From Acidimicrobiia bacterium (GTDB taxonomy: Bacteria > Actinomycetota > Acidimicrobiia > Acidimicrobiales > CAIXPF01), in NCBI GenBank assembly GCA_947476745.1, contig CANJRG010000005.1:62001-126000 (forward strand): a stretch of 64,000 nucleotides of DNA, in the 5' to 3' direction. How positions within the stretch are numbered: the first letter of the stretch is position 1; each line of letters opens with the position of its first letter. Positions 58,766 to 64,000 of this stretch are shown piece by piece. The notes beneath the pieces are model-generated. The model was not told where the DNA came from, ran no database searches, and saw nothing but the letters and a program-made list of their open reading frames with translations. The position numbers were made by a program, and so were the translations under genes.

Positions 58766-61203
58766 CAGCGGGACACCTCCAACCGTACATCGGTCACCGG
58801 GTTCGACGAGGAGAGCAAGTGGTTCACGGTCGCGCCCCGCACATTAGCGAGCACGGTCACCGTGCCCCTGACAACACCGGGATCGGCGAAGGCGGGCAAG
58901 CTGATGCTGCCCCAATCGGACACCACGGTCACGAGGTCACCCTCCTGGATGGACAGGCCCTGGAAGTCGAGCGGGTGCAGGCGGACGTCGTTGTCGCCAG
59001 GCAATCCGGCCAACGACGTGCTGTTGGCCGTGCCGGTCGCCCCGTCGTACATCTTGCGGCGGACGACCAGCCGGAGCGACGCCTCGTCGAGGGGAACCTG
59101 CGACGCAGGCGACGCGGTCGGCATGCCGACCACGGCCGGGCGGGCGCCGCCGCCGAGCCCCGCGGCGATCGTGCCGTCCCGGGTGGCGTCGAGCACCGCC
59201 CGGTCGAGACCGGCGTGCGACGAGGCAACGGCTTCGATCTCGTCCCAGATCTGCGCAGCCGATTCGAAGCCGAGATCGGCACCGAGCCGGGTCGCCAGTT
59301 CGGTGGCGATGATCCAATCGGGCCGGGCCGTCCCCGGCGGTGTCACGCCTTGGTGCAGCGGCAGGATGCGACCTTCGATGTTGGTGGTCGTACCGTCCAC
59401 CTCCCCGTGGGCCGCAGCCGGGAGCACAACCGTTGCGGTGGCAACCGAGGGGTTGGCGAAGGTGTCGACCGCGATCACTGCAGCGCGGTCGAAGGCGCGT
59501 TGCACCAGCGCACGATCGGGGAAGTCGTCCAGCGGGTTCGCCCCGAGGAGGACCAGCACGGCGAGCTTGCCGTCGGCAGCTGCCTGCAGCATCGCTGCCG
59601 TGTCGACGCCCGGACCCGACGGGACCGATCCCCAGGCACTCGTGAAGAAGGAACGGCCGGCCTCGAGCTCGACCCGACCCGGGAGCAGACCTGGTGCGAG
59701 CCCCATGTCGAGGGCGCCCATCACGTTGCCCCGGCTCAACGCCGGCAGGAACCGCGCCCCGGCCTCGGCGAACACCATGGCCGCCTCGGCAAGCACGGCC
59801 GGATCCTCGGTGACGCTGCTTCGGCCGAGCACGACCGTGACCGGCTGTCCGGCGGGCAGGACCGCGAGCGCCTGACGGGCCGCATCGACCAAGGAACCGC
59901 CGGGGCTGCTCCAGAAGCGGTGCTTGGCCAGCTTGCTCATTCCGCCAGCGCCGTGACCGACCTCGACGAGGGTTGCACCGGACTCGACCACGGCGTGGCG
60001 CAACCGCAGGAACAGCACCCCGAGGGTTTCCTTCGGGTCCGTGCCGAGCAGCACGATGGTTCCCTTGGGTGCACAAGCCTCGGCGATGGTGGCGCGGGGC
60101 AGACCGAGCACGAACTGCGCCGGGAGCCCGTCACCAAGCTGCGCATCGACGTTGTCGGTCCCGATCACACTCTTGGCCAGCTTGGCCCAGGCGTAGGCCG
60201 ACTCGTTGGTCAGCCGTGCGCCGCCGATCACGCCCACACCGATCGGCCCGGAGGCTCGGACCGCATCGGCGATCAGCTCGGCGGCCTTGCGCAGGGCGTC
60301 GGCCCAGCGAGCCGGACGCCCCCCGACGGACGGTTCGGACAGTCGTGCCTCGGAGTTGACCGCCTCGACGCCGAAACGACCCCTATCGCACAGCCAGCCC
60401 CAGTTCACGGCATCGTTGTCGACGCCCATCGATCGCAACAACCGGTTCCGCGACGACTGCAAGGTCACCGAGCAGCCGACCGAGCACCCCGTACAGGTCG
60501 ACTCGACCTCGGTGAGGTCCCATGGCCGGGCCTTGAACCGGTACGACGACGACGTCAGCGCACCGACCGGACAGATCTGCACGGTGTTGCCGCTGAAATA
60601 GGAGCTGAACGGCTCGTCGGGGAAGGTGTTGACCTCGGTCCGAGCCCCTCGACCCTGGAAGTGGATCAACGGATCGCCTGCCACTTCCTTGGCAAAGCGG
60701 GTGCAGCGATCGCAGAGGATGCAGCGCTCACGGTCCAAGAAGACCAGGTCCGAGATCGGGATCGGCTTCTCGTAGTGCCGCTTCTCCTCGACGAAGCGGC
60801 TCTCCCCCGGCCCGAAGGCGATGGTGTTGTCCTGCAGAGGGCACTCGCCGCCCTTGTCGCACACCGGGCAGTCGAGCGGGTGGTTGATCAGCAGGAACTC
60901 GAGCACACCGTCCTGCGCCTTGCGGGTGCGTTCGGACTCGGTGTCCACCACCATGCCCTCCGACACCGGCACCATGCAGCTCGGCTGCAGCATGGCGCCC
61001 CGGCCGCCGGCGTCGATGTCCACGAGGCACATGCGGCACATGCCCACAGGGCGCATGCGGGGGTGGTAGCAGAAGCGGGGAATGTGCACCCCGGCCCGTT
61101 CGGCCGCTTCGATGACCAGCTCACCGGGTTGCGCCTCGATTGCGTGCCCGTTGATCTGCACGCTCACGGTCGTCTTGGGAGGGGTGTCGGTCGTGTCAGA
61201 CAT
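58765..61203 (-). CDS. nuoG: Complex I subunit G, canonical locus
   Basis: NuoG carries several iron-sulfur clusters of the peripheral arm. The 812 residues have the 2Fe-2S ferredoxin domain (CYHPRMRPVGMCRMCLVDID), the N4/N5 motifs (CPVCDKGGECPLQDN, ERCILCDRCTRFAKEV), and the N7-type motif CTGCSVGCSV with a distant Cys in WGWLCDRGRFG. A molybdopterin-oxidoreductase-like domain follows, with no active-site cofactor role expected. ATG at 61203; it overlaps nuoF by eight bases. Confidence 0.95.
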   Translation of the reverse strand: MSDTTDTPPKTTVSVQINGHAIEAQPGELVIEAAERAGVHIPRFCYHPRMRPVGMCRMCLVDIDAGGRGAMLQPSCMVPVSEGMVVDTESERTRKAQDGVLEFLLINHPLDCPVCDKGGECPLQDNTIAFGPGESRFVEEKRHYEKPIPISDLVFLDRERCILCDRCTRFAKEVAGDPLIHFQGRGARTEVNTFPDEPFSSYFSGNTVQICPVGALTSSSYRFKARPWDLTEVESTCTGCSVGCSVTLQSSRNRLLRSMGVDNDAVNWGWLCDRGRFGVEAVNSEARLSEPSVGGRPARWADALRKAAELIADAVRASGPIGVGVIGGARLTNESAYAWAKLAKSVIGTDNVDAQLGDGLPAQFVLGLPRATIAEACAPKGTIVLLGTDPKETLGVLFLRLRHAVVESGATLVEVGHGAGGMSKLAKHRFWSSPGGSLVDAARQALAVLPAGQPVTVVLGRSSVTEDPAVLAEAAMVFAEAGARFLPALSRGNVMGALDMGLAPGLLPGRVELEAGRSFFTSAWGSVPSGPGVDTAAMLQAAADGKLAVLVLLGANPLDDFPDRALVQRAFDRAAVIAVDTFANPSVATATVVLPAAAHGEVDGTTTNIEGRILPLHQGVTPPGTARPDWIIATELATRLGADLGFESAAQIWDEIEAVASSHAGLDRAVLDATRDGTIAAGLGGGARPAVVGMPTASPASQVPLDEASLRLVVRRKMYDGATGTANSTSLAGLPGDNDVRLHPLDFQGLSIQEGDLVTVVSDWGSISLPAFADPGVVRGTVTVLANVRGATVNHLLSSSNPVTDVRLEVSR

Positions 61204-62569
61204 GCGTGCTCTCCTCCACCCGCACCGGGATACCGATGGCCCGACGGCGGATCTTGGCCTCGAACTCGGGCCGGAAGCGCCGGATGGCGCTCACCACTGG
61301 TGCCACGGCCGATGGACCGAGCGGACAAATCGTGGTCTGCTTCGGCGGGAACGGCACGGCGGCCAGGCCCTCGGCCTCCCAGCTCGCGGCGGGATAGGGC
61401 CCGGGGCTGATGTTGTCACCGACGTCGAGCAGCATGTCTATGTCCGAGGGGCGGCCGTGGCCGTCGAAAATCCGCTGCAGGATGGTTTCGAGCCAGCTCG
61501 TGCCCTCGCGGCAAGGGGTGCACTTGCCGCACGATTCGCGGGCGTAGAACCGCACGACCCGAAGGCAGGCCTTCACCGCATCGGTGGTGTCGTCCATCAC
61601 GACGATGGCACCCGAACCGAGCATCGAGCCGGCGCCACCGACGGGACGAGCCTCGAGCGGGAGGTCGAGCTGCTCCTCGAAGAACCACGGTGATGAGCCA
61701 CCACCGGGGATGAACGCCTTCAATTGGTTCCCGTCACGGATGCCGCCGCAGAACTGGTCGTCGTAGAGCAGTTCACGGAAGGTGGTCACCCCGTGCTGGA
61801 CCTCGTACACGCCGGGGCGGCGTACGTGGCCGGACACCGCGAACATGCGAGTACCGGGAGAGGTCTCCGAGCCGTACTGCTTGTACTCCTCGGAACCCCG
61901 CACAATGATCCCGCCGAGGTTCGAGAGCGTCTCGACGTTGTTGACGATAGTCGGCTTGCCGTACAGCCCGATAGCAGCTGGGAAGAACGGGGGCTTCAGA
62001 CGCGGCATGCCGCGATTGCCCTCGAGGGACTCGATCAACGCCGTCTCCTCCCCCACGATGTAGGCGCCGGCACCCCAGTGCAACACGATGTCCACCGAGA
62101 AGTTGCTCCCGAGGACATTCCGTCCGACGTACCCGGCGGCATAGGCGTCGTTGAGCGCAACCGCCACGCGGGTCTGCGCCAAGGCCATCTCACCGCGGAT
62201 GTACAGGAAGCACTGGGACAACCCCGCTGCGTAGCAGGCGATGAGGCAGCCCTCGATCAGCTGGTGCGGATCACGTTCCATGAGCAGGCGGTCCTTGTAG
62301 GTACCCGGCTCGGACTCGTCGCCGTTCACCACCAGGTAACGCGGCCAAACACCGGGAGGGGTGAAACCCCACTTCACCCCGGCGGGGAAGCCTGCGCCGC
62401 CCCGTCCGAGCAGCGTGGCCGCCTTGACCTCGTCGTGCACGGCGGTCGGGGTCATGGTCAGCGCCTTGCGCAACCCCTGATAGCCACCCGTGGCCTCAGA
62501 GCGGGCCAGGGTGAAGGAGTCCGGGTACTGGAAGCGCGAGCTCACGAGCTGGACGATGGGTGCGGTCAT
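61196..62569 (-). CDS. nuoF: Complex I subunit F (NADH- and FMN-binding), canonical locus
   Basis: NuoF oxidises NADH on FMN and passes electrons to N3. The 457 residues include the FMN/NADH region GRGGAGFPAGVKWGF and NGDESEPGTYKDRLLMERDP, the GAGAYIVGEETALIESLEG motif, and the N3 ligands ESCGKCTPCREGTSW with the distant Cys in TTICPLGPSAV. ATG at 62569 overlaps the nuoE stop; longer in-frame reading adds five residues. Confidence 0.96.
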   Translation of the reverse strand: MTAPIVQLVSSRFQYPDSFTLARSEATGGYQGLRKALTMTPTAVHDEVKAATLLGRGGAGFPAGVKWGFTPPGVWPRYLVVNGDESEPGTYKDRLLMERDPHQLIEGCLIACYAAGLSQCFLYIRGEMALAQTRVAVALNDAYAAGYVGRNVLGSNFSVDIVLHWGAGAYIVGEETALIESLEGNRGMPRLKPPFFPAAIGLYGKPTIVNNVETLSNLGGIIVRGSEEYKQYGSETSPGTRMFAVSGHVRRPGVYEVQHGVTTFRELLYDDQFCGGIRDGNQLKAFIPGGGSSPWFFEEQLDLPLEARPVGGAGSMLGSGAIVVMDDTTDAVKACLRVVRFYARESCGKCTPCREGTSWLETILQRIFDGHGRPSDIDMLLDVGDNISPGPYPAASWEAEGLAAVPFPPKQTTICPLGPSAVAPVVSAIRRFRPEFEAKIRRRAIGIPVRVEESTHV

Positions 62570-63198
62570 GGTTGCTCCAGCCACGCAGGTGCGGGGGCGC
62601 TGTCGGGATCGGCGTTTCCGGCGACGCGATCGGCCGGGATGTGCTGCCGCTGCAGGGCCAGCGTGCCGTGGGGCGGGATGTGACCGTCCGGACCGGTTTC
62701 CGCGGCCTTGCGCGTCGGCTGCCGGCCGCTACGCAGGTCTTCGACGATGGCGTCGAAGTCGCCCCCGTCGACCTTGTAGAAGTACCGGTAGTTCACCGTC
62801 AGGCAAGGGGCCTCGGTGCACGCCGCTATGCACTCCACATCCTCGATCGTGAACAGACCGTCCGATGTGGTGTTCCCGGCCTTGATGCCGAGGGCGTGCT
62901 CGGCATGGTGCAGCAGTTCCTCCGCACCGAGCAGCTGGCAGGCGATGTTGGTGCAGATGTTCACCAGGTACGTGCCGACCGGCTCCCGCTTGAACATCTC
63001 GTAGAACGAGCAGGTACCGATGACCTCGGCCGGGGTGACCTCGACAAGCTCGGCGAGATGCCGCATGGCATCGTCGGACACGTAGCCGTCCTGCTCCTGG
63101 GCCAGGTGCAGCAGCGGGATGAGCGCCGACTTCTTCCTGGGGTACCGCGAGATGATCTCGAGGGCGATGGCTTCGTTCTGTGGGGTCAACCTGCTCAC
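62566..63198 (-). CDS. nuoE: Complex I subunit E, canonical locus
   Basis: NuoE carries the 2Fe-2S cluster N1a. The 210 residues contain the ligands CTNIACQLLGAEELL and VECIAACTEAPCLTVN. The N-terminal helical region has YPRKKSALIPLLHLAQEQDG. After the thioredoxin-like fold comes an unstructured tail (residues about 165-210) with HIPPHGTLALQRQHIP. GTG start at 63198 overlaps the nuoD stop (GTGA). Confidence 0.94.
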   Translation of the reverse strand: MSRLTPQNEAIALEIISRYPRKKSALIPLLHLAQEQDGYVSDDAMRHLAELVEVTPAEVIGTCSFYEMFKREPVGTYLVNICTNIACQLLGAEELLHHAEHALGIKAGNTTSDGLFTIEDVECIAACTEAPCLTVNYRYFYKVDGGDFDAIVEDLRSGRQPTRKAAETGPDGHIPPHGTLALQRQHIPADRVAGNADPDSAPAPAWLEQP

Positions 63199-64000
63199 CG
63201 GTCGACCTCCCCCATGATTGGATCCACGCTCGATATCACGGCCACGGTGTCGGCGATCAGGCTGTCCGCCATCATGTGGGGCAGGCACTGCAGGTTCACG
63301 AAACTAGGTCCTCGGATGTGCATGCGGTACGGCTTGGACGTCCCGTCGGAGACCAGGTAGCAGCCCAACTCGCCCCGTGGCGACTCGACCGCCACGTAGA
63401 TTTCGCCCTCGGGCACCTTGTAGCCCTCGGTGTAGATCTTGAAGTGGTGGATCAGCGCCTCCATCGACTCGTCGATGCGGGCACGCGGCGGCGGCGTGAC
63501 CTTCTTGTCCTGGACCTTGTAGTCGCCCTTCGGCAGCTTCTCAAGGATCTGGTAGACGATCTTCATCGACTCCCGGATCTCGTTGAGCCGGATTGCGTAG
63601 CGATCGAAGCAGTCGCCGAAGGTCCCGACCACGACGTCGAAGTCGACCTGGTCGTAATGCAAGTACGGCAGGTCGCGACGCAGGTCCCATCCGTAGCCGG
63701 TCGAACGCAGGATGGGACCGGTTGCACCGAGATCGAGAGCTTCCTGGGTGGTGATCACGCCGACGCCCTGCAGGCGGTCACGCCAGATGTTCTGCCCAGT
63801 GAGCAACACGTCGAGGTCGTCGAGACGGGCGGGCAGCGGCTCGAGGATGCGCAACAGGTCATCCCGCCATCCGTCCGGCAGGTCCGCCGCCACGCCGCCG
63901 GGGCGGATGAAGTTGTGGTTCATCCGAACGCCGGTGATCTTCTCGAACAGCCGGAGCAACTCCTCGCGGTCGCGCCAGCCGTAGATCATGACCGAGACGG
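63195..64000 (-). CDS. nuoD: Complex I subunit D, canonical locus (N-terminus outside window)
   Basis: The visible 267 residues are the C-terminal two thirds of NuoD: MIYGWRDREELLRLFEKITG, RMNHNFIRPGGVAADLPDGW, the LRSTGYGWDLRRDLPYLHYD segment, GEIYVAVESPRGELGCYLVS and MADSLIADTVAVISSVDPIM. The quinone His/Tyr and N2 His positions lie beyond the edge and cannot be compared with the paralogue at 47423. nuoA, B and C of this locus are presumably just outside. Confidence 0.95.
   Translation of the reverse strand, partial: VSVMIYGWRDREELLRLFEKITGVRMNHNFIRPGGVAADLPDGWRDDLLRILEPLPARLDDLDVLLTGQNIWRDRLQGVGVITTQEALDLGATGPILRSTGYGWDLRRDLPYLHYDQVDFDVVVGTFGDCFDRYAIRLNEIRESMKIVYQILEKLPKGDYKVQDKKVTPPPRARIDESMEALIHHFKIYTEGYKVPEGEIYVAVESPRGELGCYLVSDGTSKPYRMHIRGPSFVNLQCLPHMMADSLIADTVAVISSVDPIMGEVDR

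Noticed and set aside
58819-61410. An 863-codon plus-strand frame opposite nuoG and nuoF
   Set aside because: Antisense shadow; the minus-strand iron-sulfur motifs are complete and in frame.

Overview
The window is a high-GC bacterial chromosome segment, most likely from an actinomycete of the Acidimicrobiia type. That assignment is an inference. It rests on zinc-type S14, the tRNA-Trp/secE/nusG/rplK/rplA order, frequent GTG and TTG starts, TAGNNT -10 boxes placed eight bases before leaderless start codons, HelD and Rpf homologues, and long tails on S3 and L22. Almost every gene is on the minus strand, so transcription runs from high to low coordinates. No insertion sequence, prophage or CRISPR array is visible.

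Right to left in transcription order, 39499-64000 is respiratory. Canonical nuo genes D(partial)-E-F-G-H-I-J-K-L-M-N (64000 to 50218) are followed after 57 bases by a second complex I locus A-B-C-D-H-I-J-K-L-M-N (50160 to 39499). The second locus has no NADH-input genes E, F, G. It ends with a MidA/NDUFAF7-type methyltransferase gene. The NuoD and NuoH proteins of this second complex carry substitutions at quinone-site and cluster-N2 positions that are normally invariant. The same loop of both NuoL proteins is expanded, one His-rich and one an Ala-rich coiled coil.

The middle (30400-39500) is mixed: an Rpf-like secreted muralytic protein, acetyl-CoA synthetase with a Nudix hydrolase, YajQ, a GNAT acetyltransferase, a degenerate SMC/YhaN-like protein, an ECF sigma factor with a zinc anti-sigma-like protein, and tRNA genes for Tyr, Thr, Met and Trp.

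The left part (1-30400) is the core gene-expression cluster: tRNA-Trp, secE, nusG, rplK, rplA, (L10 leader) rplJ, rplL; then plus-strand helD and thiD, which interrupt the usual rplL-rpoB junction; then rpoB, rpoC, a terminator, rpsL, rpsG, fusA, tuf, a terminator, rpsJ, a 281-base leader, and the S10 and spc genes rplC through secY (cut by the window edge). Genes in the S10/spc run mostly overlap by a few bases (ATGA, TGATG, GTGA), which implies translational coupling. The main oddities here are an RpoC that has lost all four cysteines of its second zinc site, an L22 with an extra C-terminal domain, a densely folded rpoB-rpoC spacer, and a HelD gene divergent from rpoB.
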